Part shown: positions 23,400 to 35,127 of the stretch, piece after piece
Layout: each line of letters opens with the position of its first letter
Position numbering within the stretch: position 1 is the first letter of the stretch
Origin: Calliopum simillimum
Taxonomy: Eukaryota > Arthropoda > Insecta > Diptera > Lauxaniidae
NCBI GenBank assembly: GCA_951812925.1
Contig: OX638369.1
Location: forward strand, 62,510,228-62,574,227
Direction: 5' to 3'
Length of the DNA stretch: 64,000 nucleotides
Notes under the pieces: model-generated
What the model was told of the DNA's origin: nothing
The model's database searches: none
What the model saw: only the letters and a program-made list of their open reading frames with translations
Translations under genes and position numbers: made by a program

Positions 23400-24880
23400 C
23401 TTTGAGCAATTTCCGCATACGCCGCGCGCCGTATTAACCATTTAAGAAAAAGCAAAAAAAAACTGCAGTGACGTGACGCGACGCCAAACGCACAATTTTT
23501 AACGCACAACGCACGACGAGCGCCTGCAAATTTAGCGCACTTTTACTGTAGAAAGAAAGAAATTGTTGGAGTTTTTTTATATTTTTTTGCAGTATCAAAA
23601 AACACACAACAGCAGATAGTATTACAAATTGAATCTTTGAGATAAAAACACAAATAAAAAACAACAACAGCAGCAAAACACTTAACAAATTAATGATCAT
23701 TAAATATCTCAAGTTTTTAATTGAACCAAAAGAAGCACGATTCAGTGTAACCGAAGAGATAAAGAGAAATACCACGTTGGGGTGCGGAATAAAAGAGATA
23801 AAAACATAAACACAAACAGCTGATCGATCGATTTAATGAATGCGCTTAGGAACTGGTTGCGATCTTTGAGATGCTGTGTTGTGTTGTGTTGTGTTTTGTA
23901 TCTTGGCACTTGGCAATTGCAGCTGATGAATGGCGAAGCAAAACAAAGTTCAAATAACAATTGATTGGAACTGAGAACTTGAAGCAGAAAGCACTTTTTT
24001 GTTGCAGAACACACAAACACACTAATTAACAAACACTAATACACACTGATGCACGTTTGTATTTAAATAATTTATTATAATTATTTTTTTTAACTTTATT
24101 TTTTTAGCGCTGTCACATTAGAATTCCAAGTTGATGCAGTAATGCGCGACACAAGCAACAACCGACGGGGGTGTACAATACATTCTAGCCATATCTGTCA
24201 AATAATTAAATTTTTTTTTTTTCAAATTTAATTTAATTTAATTTTAGCCAACAATAACATTTTGACGAGTGGCGCGGTTGCCTTTTAAATCATTATCTCT
24301 GCTCAACTGTAAATGCAAAATTGTTACTCGTATGAACACAGCACCCATCCTAGATACACGATATTGTATTTACAATCTAGATACGTACGTACGTACGTAT
24401 TCATGTCAATCGATCGTACCAATTGAGATACAAATATGCCGTGTTGTGTCGCACCATCTAACGATCCGTTGCGATCAGGGCTACTCCGTTCAATGATGCG
24501 CAACGATTTCAATTAGAATTCGCTCAATAAAACACACAAAAAAAATTACGAAACACAACAAATTGAATGAATGACACGAAATGTGATCGATCGATCGAAC
24601 GAGGCTCACGATCGCTGCTGCGGCATTACCGTGTTGACGAGCAGCAGGATTAGAAAACACAGAGAAAGAAAAAACACACGACAAAAAAAGCAAACAAACA
24701 AAAATACAAAATATAAAAAACCACCGAACCGTCATCGAGGGCGCACTTACATCGATTGTGATTCAAAGCGATCGAATCCCAACCAAATCAAAACCTATTG
24801 AATGGTATTGCGTTGCACTTAAAGCTGGCAACACTTCTGAAGAGAGAGAGGGAGAGCGTAAAGTGATTATTGGGGAGCAC
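23400..24880 (-). promoter_or_regulatory. CpG-rich island; possible non-coding first exon
   Basis: The segment is richer in CG dinucleotides than its surroundings (CGCGCGCC near 23423, repeated CGATCGATCG near 24586) and contains ACGT and TGTTG microsatellites (24381-24399 and 23877-23893). On the minus strand, a GAGA-type tract at about 24839-24856 is followed by about 90 bases of non-repetitive sequence ending at a consensus donor, ATCGAT|GTAAGT (exon end 24751). That arrangement suits a promoter plus an untranslated first exon on the host gene's strand. No open reading frame supports it, so this is inference only. Confidence 0.25.
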
Positions 24881-25104
24881 ACTCTCTGTCTATTTTGCTC
24901 TTCCTTTGTTTTCTGATCATGTGCGCCAACTCACGACCACCTCACGCCGGCTGCGATTTTTTTTTTATTGTTCGCCCAGCACACAGTACTATGCTTGCGA
25001 ACAAATTCATTTTTCTAGATTGCAAGCAAGAGTGGTTGAATATCCTATTCAATGCGAGGTCCTTTTTTCTGGCAGCAGTATTAGTTTCTCCAGCTTTATG
25101 AGCA

Positions 25105-26600
25105 AGTTCAAAAAATCTGAAGCATCCTATAGATTTTCAAGCTATTGTCGTTTTCTAGAAGTTTAATTGCTCCATGAAGCTTCAAATTTTTCTTTCTCCA
25201 TTAAATATTGGTAAAAATGTTATTTCGCCTTATCAGTATGGGATTCTTTCCGGCCGCTCAACTGTCACTAAACAAACTTTGTTTTCTGAATGTTGTCAAG
25301 GTTGTCAGGTTATCTATAGTGACTTCTTAAATGCCTTTAACAAAATACCTCATTCGCCTTAAATTTTGAGCGATTTTGAGCGATTTTTCGATTTTTTCAT
25401 ATGGCTATATCTCGGTAACGAGCCGAGATATTGTTTTGATGACTTCAGCAATGTTGTAGCTATTGTATAGAAGAAAAAAAATGCCGAACAAACTTTACCG
25501 AAAAATATTCATCTAGTGCCTTAAAATCGCAAAAATGACCATAAAATCCTTATATGAGTCAACTTTGCAAAACATTCTGGCAGAATTACTTGTTTCGGCG
25601 AGTACTTCGACGCCTTATAACGGATTTTAGTTCACTTTTCATGTGTCGCACTGTGTAATGTAAAGTTTACCCTTTTTATGCTACTTCAGGTGTACCACAA
25701 GGTAGCATATTGGGTCCTTTGTTGTTTGTAATTTTTATAAATGATTTGACGTCTTTTTTTGTCTATTGTAATTTTCTCTTATATGATGATGATCTTAAAA
25801 TCTTCCTTAATATTAGGAATTTTTCTCATAAGTATTTCGCTTTTACATTATGAACTTAATAAATTATTTCTTTGGTGAGAAAATAATCATCTTTTACATA
25901 ATCTTAATAAATGTGTTTTTATGACTTTTTCTAAGTCCGTCACCCTCATTCCCTCTTCTTATTGTATTTCTGTTAGTGAATTAAAAGAGTTGGGAGTTGT
26001 CTTTGATGCAAATTTTTCTTTTTGTTCCGACTATGACTATATTATTCCTAAGGCTAATGCTATGTTGTCTTTTGTTAAATGTAACTGTTCTTCTTTTAAG
26101 GACCCCTATACGTTAAAGGTCCTGTATACTAGCCTTGTAAGATCTTGGTTAGAATATGCATATCAGCTCTAGAACCCTTTTTATCAAACGCATATAGTTA
26201 GAATTGAGAGGATACAAAAATCATTTACAAGATTTGCCCAACGATCAATAAACTATCAAGGAAATCACCCTGATTATAGTACTCGTTGTCAAGTTATTGG
26301 CTTAAAAACTTTGGAAGTTAGAAGGAAAATTTTGTTGCTTCTTTTTGTGTTTGATATCATATCGGGATTCGTTGACTGCTCTGCCCTACTAAAGCTTATT
26401 CATTTTATCGTCCCTCATAAGGGATCTACTTAGATATTGTGCACCTTTTTACTTGAATAATGTGCGCACTAATTATGCTTCTAGTGCCCCTATTTTTTGT
26501 GCGCTCAAAATATTTAATAGTTTAAGTTTGAATTGTAAATGGAATTTTTCAATTTATAAAAATACCATGAGAGCTTTAAAAAACCATTATATTTAAGCAT
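25105..26600 (+). pseudogene. LINE reverse-transcriptase remnant
   Basis: A decayed non-LTR reverse transcriptase. In order: SYRFSSYCRFLEV (NYRPIS-like), ISPYQYGILSGRSTV and IYSDFLNAFNKI at 25174-25362; GVPQGSILGPLLF at about 25691; YDDDLKIF (normally F/YADD) at about 25782; ELGVVFDANFSF, SFKDPYTLKVLYTSLVRS and LEYA at 25921-26172; RIERIQKSFTRFA after it; and a C-terminal piece to about 26596. Frameshifts and stops separate the pieces, and about 210 bp of unrelated sequence interrupts it after residue NKI. The signature fits the Jockey/CR1-like group; the exact clade needs alignment. Confidence 0.88.
25363..25575. repeat. insertion within the LINE remnant
   Basis: Between NAFNKIPH and FWQNYL of the reverse transcriptase lie about 210 bp with no coding similarity, including TATGGCTATATCTCGGTAAC and an AACGAGCC/GAGATA section. 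Related wording (ATATCTCG, TTAGAGATTTTG, CTTCAACAAAG) occurs at 29765-29815. Boundaries are approximate and no target duplication was identified. Confidence 0.45.
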
Positions 26601-26905
26601 TTTATTTTTTAACAAAAATAGTGTTGCTCTTATGTATCTTTTTTTCTAGTCTGTAAGAATTTTTATTCATAGACGGAGGGAATTTTATTTATAGACTGAG
26701 GGAATTTTTATTCATAGACGGAGGGAATTTCGAGCTGAAAACAATACCAAGCCAATTAATTTTAGATGCGATTTTCAGCTCAGCTATAATTTTCTTGACA
26801 TCAAGTCCTAATGTGATTGTTTATCAAAAAAGTTACTTTGCCCATTTGAGCTCAATTCAATTTGTTTTCGGATTGTTCATCAAAAATTTATTACAATCAT
26901 TTCTG

Positions 26906-27272
26906 TAGCGATGAGCAAATTTAGTCTTGGTCTTGATTCTTGGTCTTGGTACCAGACTTGGACCAAAACTGTTATGGTCTTGGTCTTGCTCACGATTATC
27001 ATCAAGACCATGACTGGTTTTTAGTCTTACGAATTTATAGTTAATAGGTGTGCCACGCCCCTTTAAAGCATAAAATCATATCTCAATTCGAAATTTGGCA
27101 TCTTAAAAAACCAACTGCTTTGTAAAAATAAGGTTTGGAAATTTTGAATACTTAACAATCTTTAAAAATTTTTTCAAGACCAAGACTTAATGACTAAGAT
27201 CAAGACTTAATATAAAAACCAAGACCAAGACTCAATGTGCAAGACCATAGCACTCTTGGTTTGCTAATCTCT
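26906..27272. mobile_element. GGTCTTGGTCTTG TIR repeat, copy B
   Basis: Inverted ends TGTAGCGATGAGCAAA and (inverse of right) TGTAGAGATTAGCAAA are followed inward by repeated GGTCTTG and its inverse CAAGACC. A TAGNGATGNGCAAA end is reminiscent of some hAT families, but no clean 8-bp duplication is visible. It contains no coding sequence. Confidence 0.65.
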
Positions 27273-29040
27273 ACAGCTGTAAAACTTTAACTTTTTCAAA
27301 GGGTTAGTTCAAAAAAACTTACCGGGAGTTATAAAATATCATCAAATTTAACTTTAATCGATCCAACAAATAATACATAATTTAACTATCTTTTAAACTG
27401 AAAGCCTTAATTTTTAATCGGACAATACGTTCTTTCTACAGATCAGTTAAAGTGAAGTCATACCTAAAAAAACAGTTTTTTTTTTTACAAAAACGGCAAC
27501 ACTACAAGAGCAAAAAAAAAATTGGCTTACATCTTTGAGCTCAGCACCCTTCAAGTAATTGAAATAAATTTGAATCGTTTGAATATCAATTTCTGCTTTA
27601 AAACAGTGATTGTGCGAAGTTGACGCTAAAATAATTATGGCCCGAAAAAATTCGTTGATTTTTTGCATTCGTAACAGCAGAAAAATAATGCAAGCGGTAA
27701 ACAACGACAAAATATTTGGTATGCATATAGCTCTAAGTACGATCTTACTTTTGAGCATAATTTTGCCACTGTTAATGGACAGTTCTGAGCAAAGCAACGT
27801 TCGAAAGTCATGAATAGATTTTGTCAAAATATACTTGCCGACCAGTTTATATTACTATAAATTCTGAATATTGCATTTAAGAACTTAATAAAATAAAATA
27901 AATTATTTGACTTTGTGTTCATTTTTCTGTAATGCACCGAACATTTTTTCAAATATTTAAGTTTAATTCTTCACTTTTATATTTGAACCAAGTACTGTGC
28001 AATGGGGCCTCCACATCATTGCGGTTTGTCATGAGTACATACAATATTGCTCAGCAAACAAACAAAACGTTTGTTGTAGTTTTTTCTTCTTCTTCATGTT
28101 AGTCATTGTGTATCGACATGCCGATGATATACGATCATTCTTCGTTTGACAAATAGCGATGCGCTGCTGCATCGATTGATGATAAAAACAGCTGAGAGCG
28201 TCAAATTGAAAATTGCTGCGATACACTGTAAGAATTTTGTCAAAACATTCCCTACGACGAGGCTTGTTATTTATTTGGATTTTTTTGGAATTTCCGAAAA
28301 TCATTTTACCACAGTCATACGTATTTCAAATACTAACTTTTCACCAATTTTCAAAAAAATCGGAGATGTCAACCCAAATCTTAAGCGATTACGCAAAGAT
28401 TCAACCATCTATTCAATATACACATCTCTATTAACACTTAACAGTCAATCTGAGAAACTCAACTTTTTACGTTAAGACCCTTTAAAATTGCATTATTACT
28501 TACGTGGTTTTGTTCGAATGTGATTGTTTTTTTTACCCATTTTATTTTTCATTATTATTATGATTATTACGAGTACCATTTTTAATAGTTGTTGTTATTT
28601 TTATTGTTTGGTTGGTAGTAGGAAGTGGGGAGCGCGGATCGGGTAACACGATGCGTTTAACGAGAGAAGCAATTTTATAGTTTGCACTTTAGAACAACAC
28701 GTTAATATGAAATAATCACATGAGTACTATAAGTTGTACTGGTACTTATTTTATTCAAATTTTTCTGCTATTTCTAAACGCAAGTACTTAATACTTAAGT
28801 AATCGTATGACTTTACCCGATAGAAAAGGAAGTGTTTTATAACTCGTAAGTATTAAAGCCCTTCACAACATAACTCAGAAAATTGAGTACATTGATTCAT
28901 TCTGACAAAAACATTAGAAATATCATATTTCAAAGTCTATAGAACAAGTGTCATTATAATTCGAAGTATTAAAGAATACACTGTGCAACATTTTTGAGGT
29001 CATCGAATCCAAACGACCTTTTTAATGCTGTTCCTGGTTT
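27273..29040. other. intronic stretch without recognised gene
   Basis: Several overlapping frames (27447-27827 minus, 28146-28475 plus) have no family similarity. An A/T-flanked ATTATTATTATGATTATTACG tract occurs near 28551. A consensus donor-like acttac on the minus strand near 28496 lacks an open exon. Confidence 0.4.
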
Positions 29041-29691
29041 TTATACCCTACACTCAGGGTATATTCACTTTGTCCTTCCGTTTGTAACGCAGAGAAGGAG
29101 GCGTGGCAGATATAGAAAAGTATATATATTCTTGATCAGCATCAAGTCTTGAGTCGATAAAGCCATGTCCATCTGTCTGGCTGGCTGGGTGGCTGGCTGT
29201 GTGTGGAAATAAATTTTTTGGGAAAACTAAGCAAGATAATTCAATGAAATTTGGTGCACAGCCTCCGTGGTCAAAGTTAGCTTGGGGGATTGAAAATGGG
29301 TGAAATCGGTCAACGGACACGCCTACCGGCCATTCAAAAAATATATTCAAAATGCATTTTTTACAGTATTTTTCACGATAATGCAACCAAAATTCACATA
29401 AATACTACGAATTGTAAGCGCAAGCTCTGATCAAAAACTGGACGAATTCGGACAAAAGGGCGTGGCACCTCTCATATAATCAAAAGCTTTAAAACGCTAT
29501 ACTAATAGCGTTTTTTGAGATAATCGAACCAAATTTGACTCAGACACTAAGAATTATAAATGCAAGCATAAGCAAAAGCTGGATAAAATCGGACAAGAGG
29601 GCGTGGCACCTCCCTTATAAGCAAAATTTTGAAAATACTGCTGTGTAGGGTATTTAATGTTTGGCCAGGCCAAAGGTTACACCCTTACTAG
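29041..29691 (+). mobile_element. DINE-1/Helentron-like element, copy 4
   Basis: It is complete at both ends: TTATACCCTACACTCAGGG at 29041 and hairpin TTTGGCCAGGCCAAA plus CTAG ending at 29691. It has two internal tandem units, fewer than copy 3. The subterminal repeat pair TACCCTACAC / GTGTAGGGTA is intact. With copy 5, it is the best reference for the family. Confidence 0.9.
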
Positions 29692-30955
29692 TTTTAGTTT
29701 GGCTCCAGGTCGGATTTTATGAGTAGTTTGGGTTCAAACTTTCTTTTTCAAAGTTGCCACAGATATATCTCGTTTACCGTTAGAGATTTTGTTTTCCTAT
29801 CTTCAACAAAGCTATAGATAGGCTCAGGAAAAAAAGTGTTCAACAAACTGACCCGGGTCCCGGAATATTTTAACTTTTAAAATTTTGGGTTTTTTATTTT
29901 ATAAGAGTGGAAGTGGAATCGGCCTAAGAAATAACTTAAAAAGTGGGTTAGCTAAGAGGTGCTTGTAAAAAATATGTGTTTAACGAAAAATACAAATTTT
30001 TCAAACCAATTTTTTTGATACACTGTGCGCAGCTAAAAATTATAGAAGGAGGGTTGTATAGCTGGGTATTTACTTATTTTAGAATAAAAATATACATATA
30101 GAAAAATGTGTTGATCATAATGAAGTTAAGAGCTTTCTTTTTTTTCCTCAGAGATATCCTAACCTAAAAAGACATTAAAGTGCAAAAAACCCATTTTTCC
30201 AATACTTCGGTCTACGATTTCATATACATGAAGATATCAACATAATTTAAATTAGGTTTTAAAGAAAAGGATAAGGGCTTTTAAGTACTTTAACCAGATT
30301 TAACGAATAAATAATATGTTAAATAGTTATATAGCTTCAAAAATGGCAAAAAACTATTTTTTTTTGGTTTTTATGTTAGAATATATCAAAAACTATACAT
30401 GATAGAGCCATTCTGAGTTTGGATTCGCGTTGAACATCGCAGAACACATCCAATGTGTTTATTTAGATTTTTGTTGATTGTAGTTGAAAATTTTTTTTTT
30501 TTTTATATGGGAAAATGGCCCAACTAGAAAAAGGGTTATCTCAAAATTTAGTCTAGGAGCCACGAGCGAAAATTTTTTTACACATCATTTGAATGATAAG
30601 CAAACAGAATCTGGAAAAAAATTTGATGTGCTACGACGTTCGATTTAAAACGGGTTTAGGCACGCCGTGCAAGACTACCACGCATATACTGAAAGTATCA
30701 AAACCATATTTGCACCATACATTTTTTTGATGCTCTAAGCTACGCTACAGATAAGCACAGTAAACAAAATTAGATATCGTCCTAGAGAATGTTCTATAAA
30801 TCTGAAATGCTTTATTGTTAGCACTATACATATGTGACCGTCCAGAGGAAAAGAGACCTTATAAAATTTAACAGTACTGCTAAAAATAAGAGAAACTGTA
30901 AATTTTACTTGTTTTCAGTTTAAGGTAAAAGTCAGTGCTAACACATTTTCTGAAC
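29692..30955. other. AT-rich stretch, possible old repeats
   Basis: No gene is seen. Fragments resembling other repeats in the window (ATATCTCG... near 29766; cactgtgcgcagcta near 30020) suggest eroded transposons, but I cannot delimit them. Confidence 0.35.
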
Positions 30956-30959
30956 ATGA

Positions 30960-31080
30960 ATGGGTTTTTTTGAAAGTGGAATAAATCCACTTTTTCATAA
31001 ACTGTACGACTTATTTCATTTTCAGTCACAAAATATTTTGAAAATAAAAGCAAAGGAAAATTAAAACTTAGAAAAATTTT
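30960..31080. repeat. partial copy of the 39-kb foldback family
   Basis: CATTTTCAGTCACAAAATATT followed by AAAGCAAAGGAAAATTAAAA matches the arm sequence at 39355-39400 and, inverted, 40206-40255. Only one arm is present here. Confidence 0.55.
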
Positions 31081-31189
31081 ACTTTAAAAACTGTTGTTGT
31101 TTCTTTTCTTTTCTTTCTGCCCAAGTAGGGAGGGCTCTGAAAATTAATTACAACAACAACAGTAACAAAAAGTTATTTTCGGACTTACT

Positions 31190-31390
31190 TTCGGAGATAT
31201 AGCCATCGGAAGATCGAGATATATCTTTTATCAAAATTATTATAAGTTGGGAAACCCTAAAAGGATTTTAATAATATTAGTGTCATACAAAAGATATGTT
31301 TACTTGCTACAAAATCAACCTTCAAAAATTTTAATCCAGGTCATGGTTTTAGAGATATTGCAAATTTTCAGAAATATTGCCCACTTTTTT
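31190..31390 (-). repeat. dispersed repeat with GGCTATATCTC, copy B
   Basis: The reverse complement matches 16040-16165 over GACACTAATATT, GGGTTTCCCAACTTATA and CTTCCGATGGCTATATCTC. The short + frame at 31247-31459 is a by-product. Confidence 0.6.
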
Positions 31391-31493
31391 TTTTTAAAAA
31401 AAAGCACTATTTTTCCAAAAACTGTATTATTAATGCATAATTTTATTAACACATTATAAAAGCCCAATTTATTTTCTTTCATTTGACATGTAA

Positions 31494-32000
31494 CCCGACT
31501 AGAAAAAAGTTCAGGTTAAGATCCGATTCGGATCAGGCTTGCCTGAAGAATGATCAGGAACGAGTCAGGAACGTCACACCTCATATGGAACGGACCTGAT
31601 CCGGATCCTATAAAGTTTTCAGGAACGGATCAGAATATTTCAGGTCCTCATCAGAAAAGAAATTTATTTATTATTGAGGATCGGATCATATCCATATAAA
31701 TTAATTTTAATTTCGTCCGGCCACAAAACGGTTTCCTAAAACATTTTGTAGCATTTGTTATAATATAAACATGATAACCATCTAAAATGTGTTTGAGAAA
31801 TCTTTCTGTGGTCGTTTTGATATGGAATATTTATTAAGTTCTGCAAATTTGATGCGACACTGATTAAAACAACGCACTTGGAACATATTAAGATTTTTGG
31901 TATCAGATCCTGAGGAGGAACTGATCAGATGGCAGTATTAAGGAATACCTGATCCAGATCTGATCTTAATCCGGAATTCCTGAAATAGTTTTTTGTCGGG
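31494..32000. mobile_element. 507-bp TIR element rich in GATCAGG
   Basis: Ends: left CCCGACTAGAAAAAAGTTCA; inverted right CCCGACAAAAAACTATTTCA. Both are followed inward by TCAGG and by clustered GATCAGG/CCTGATC motifs. No coding sequence and no convincing target duplication are visible, so the superfamily is unknown. Confidence 0.7.
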
Positions 32001-32840
32001 AATTTGTATCTTTTAAAAATTGATAATTAACAAACTTTGAACTTCGATACGAGTTGAGTTTTTCATTTTAAAATGCCATAACTTAGTCAATTTTTAGAAT
32101 TTTCCCGTGGTCGAGGTGCCATTTTGTTCAAAATTGTAAGTGTGCTTAGTAAACGCAAAGCAGTTTTTTTATTTTGTGAAGATAAGGTCCCTTTTCCTCT
32201 GGACGTCCAAAAAAGCACGAAGAGAAAAGTTTCTTCAACAATGAATGTCGAACCACTTAGAGAGCTTAGCATATGTTTGCTTAATTAAATTTTTCAATTA
32301 TGTCCCCACCAACTGCCCCTATTCCGCAAAAGTACAAACTTGAGATTCCACATTGAATGGACTTGGAAAACTGTGTTAATGATTTCTACAGTCTCAATAG
32401 TGACTGTTGTTGTTTTTGATATTTGTGGTACATTTTTTCAAGCACTTTAACATTTTTTTATTTTTCAAATTGCATTTTCCATTTTCCACTTAACTGCAGT
32501 ACAACATAAAAACGCATTACGGCGGGAAATTTCAAAAGACGAACGAACTCAAATGTAAAACGTGCATGGCAGCCAGATAAATAGTTGGGCATGTACATTA
32601 AATACTTGACAGACAGATGAGCTTTCAGTTTAATTGGGCTATGCATTTGTAGCGCAGATCCGTCTGAATTGCATTATTTTATTGGCGTTGCTTATGAGTG
32701 TCTAAGGTTAACTTTTTTCCTCAATTTAAATATATACAAATTTGTGGTTTTTCAGATGCAGGTAGAGTCCCCTCAAAAAAATTAGCCCAAACATAAAAAA
32801 ACGAAATAAGAGAAGAACTTTTTTTCAGCGCCAAATCCAA
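32001..32840. other. unique intronic stretch
   Basis: No gene and no repeat were recognised; short frames only. Confidence 0.4.
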
Positions 32841-33632
32841 CTAGTAAGGGTGTTACCTTTGGCCTGGCCAAACATTAAGTACCCTACACAGCAGTATTTT
32901 GAAAGTTTTGCTTATATGGGAGGTGCCACGCCCTCTAGTCCAAATTCACCCAGTTTTTTCTCAGAGTTTGAATTTATAGTATTTGAGTAAATTTGTTTGG
33001 ATTATCTCAAAACATGTTTTCAGTATAGCGTTTTGAACCTTTTGCTTATATGGGAGGTGCCACGCCCTCTTGTCCGAAATCACCCAGTTTTTTCTCAGAG
33101 TTTGAGTTTATAGTTCTTAGCATTTGAGTAAAATTTAGTTTGATTATCTCAAAAAACGCTTTCAGTATAGCGTTTTGAAGTTTTTGCTTATAAGGGAGGT
33201 GCCACACCCTCTTGTCCGATTTCTCTTGGTTTTTGTTTAATGCTTACGCTTACAATTCGTAGTATTTATGTGTATTTTGGTTGCATTATCGTGAAAATAC
33301 TCAAAAAGTTGCATTTTGAATATATTTTTGTATGGGCGGTAGGCGTGTCCGTTGACCGATTTCGCTCATTTTCAATCCCCCGAGCTAACTTTAACGCCGA
33401 AGGCTGTGCATCGAATTTCATTGAATTATCTTGCTTAGTTTTCCCAAAAAGTGTATTTCCACACACAGCCAGCCAGCCAGCCACCCAGCCAGCCAGACGG
33501 ACGGACATGGCTATATCAACCTAGGAGGTGACGCTGATCAAGAATATATATACTTTTCTATATCTGCCACGCCTCCTTCTCCGCGTTACAAACGGAAGGA
33601 CAAAGTGAATATACCCTGGGTGTAGGGTATAA
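32841..33632 (-). mobile_element. DINE-1/Helentron-like element, copy 5
   Basis: A complete copy: CTAGTAAGGGTGTTACCTTT, hairpin TTTGGCCTGGCCAAA, TACCCTACACAGCAG, three tandem units, the (CAGC)n/(GACG)n microsatellite at about 33468-33506, the core and TATACCCTGGGTGTAGGGTA at the other end. A frame reading GHGYINLGGDADQEYIYF crosses the core and recurs in copies 2, 3 and 4. I read this as DNA conservation, not a gene. Confidence 0.92.
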
Positions 33633-34406
33633 AAAAGGAAAAGTAAGGAGTAAGCACAAAGCGAAAAAAGGATGTCATTTCATTGAAAGAGAAGAATGTT
33701 TCAAAAATTAATTAATGCCACCACTGTTGATTGCGACGGCTACTAAAACTGATTTATTGAAAAACTTAACAATTTTAATTTATCAACTAATAATGTCATT
33801 TATTAAAAACCATTAACAACAACAGCAACAATTTGCACTTAATTAAAGTTCATTACGCGTAGCGAATGCAAAATTCATTTGAATGCCTCCTCTGCATTCA
33901 AAATTCAACACCCAACTCGATGGCAAATCATGTTGCTCGTAAATTTGAGCGAAATGAATTTAATTTTTCCCCAAAACATAAATCACTTGCCAAAGGGCGA
34001 GAAGACCCAAAGAAAGCACATGTGTAAGAATGACGAACTGACTGATAGATCTAATGTCTAAATGACAAACACAAAGACAGACAAATGGCGAGACTCTGGC
34101 GGCAAGAATATGAAATTTGAATGAATGAAATTCTGGCATTTTGTCAAATGTCAAATAATGAGACACAACAAAAGAGGTAGGCAGCCACTGGGAGCTACAA
34201 ACAGAAGGTACGAATACCATGACTGCTGCTACTTTTGCTATGCGGTAAGTGATGCCGATTCACATTAAATGCGAATAAGGAACTTTATCGTTTGCTTTTA
34301 ACAATTAAATCCACGGCCGACATTCCATAGCACAATTGTTCTGCCAAACATCTATCTGTCTCTATCTATTCTTTTCTATCTTCTATCTATTCTCTCTCAC
34401 ACACAT
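33633..34406. other. unique stretch with CTAT-rich microsatellite
   Basis: No gene is supported. A CTAT/CTGTCT-rich tract at about 34350-34400 leads into CACACACA. The segment 33840-34260 is less AT-rich than average and non-repetitive. Confidence 0.4.
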
Positions 34407-34446
34407 GCGCATAGCTAGGCGGGAGGCATAGGTGGGCATTGCCCAC

Positions 34447-35119
34447 TAGGCATGCGCTTATTTTACGATTTTCTGATTTTCGTTCATGCCGCCCCCTGAA
34501 ATCCTTCTAATGGTCATAAAAACAAATACTATGAAGTTTCACGGCGATCGGATAACGACAACCCGGCCCGCAAGAGAGGTCAAGGTCAAGTTGAGGTTTC
34601 AGGCAAAAATAATGAAAATTTTTTTTAAACTTAATTAAATTAGTCAAAGCATAACTTTATCTTATAGCAAATTGAAATACCTTTCCAACAAGCTATAATT
34701 GTTTAAAATCGGGTAATAAATACGAATTCTATGAATTTTTCTTTTACGGCATTAACAAAATTGCCGCAAAATACCATATGTAGTAGAATAGCATTTTGCG
34801 GCAATTTTGTTAATGCCGTAAAAGAAAAATTCATAGAATTCGTATTTATTACCCGATTTTAAACAATTATAGCTTGTTGGAAAGGTATTTCAATTTGCTA
34901 TAAGATAAAGTTATGCCTTGACTAATTTAATTAAGTTTAAACAAAATTTTCATTATGTTTTGCCTGAAACCTCAACTTGACCTTGACCTCTCTTGCGGGC
35001 CGGGTTATCGTTATCCGATCGCCATGAAACTTCATAGTATTTGTTTTTATGACCATTAGAAGGATTTCAGGGGGCGGCATGAACGAAAATCAGAAAATCG
35101 TAAAATAAGCGCATGCCTA
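34447..35119. mobile_element. 673-bp palindromic hAT-type MITE
   Basis: An almost perfect palindrome (two arms of about 330 nt, only a handful of mismatches by eye, loop near 34783) starts TAGGCATGCGC and ends GCGCATGCCTA. TTGCCCAC is duplicated exactly at 34439-34446 and 35120-35127. An 8-bp duplication with T at position 2 and A at position 7 is the hAT pattern. There is no coding capacity. High arm identity suggests a recent insertion or ongoing arm homogenisation. Confidence 0.93.
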
Positions 35120-35127
35120 TTGCCCAC

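Noticed and set aside
27447..27827. 126-codon minus-strand frame
   Set aside because: No recognisable domain and AT-driven composition; the opposite strand is also open over much of it.
33240..33524. 94-codon frame within the repeat
   Set aside because: Lies wholly inside Helentron-like copy 5, and similar frames occur in other copies.
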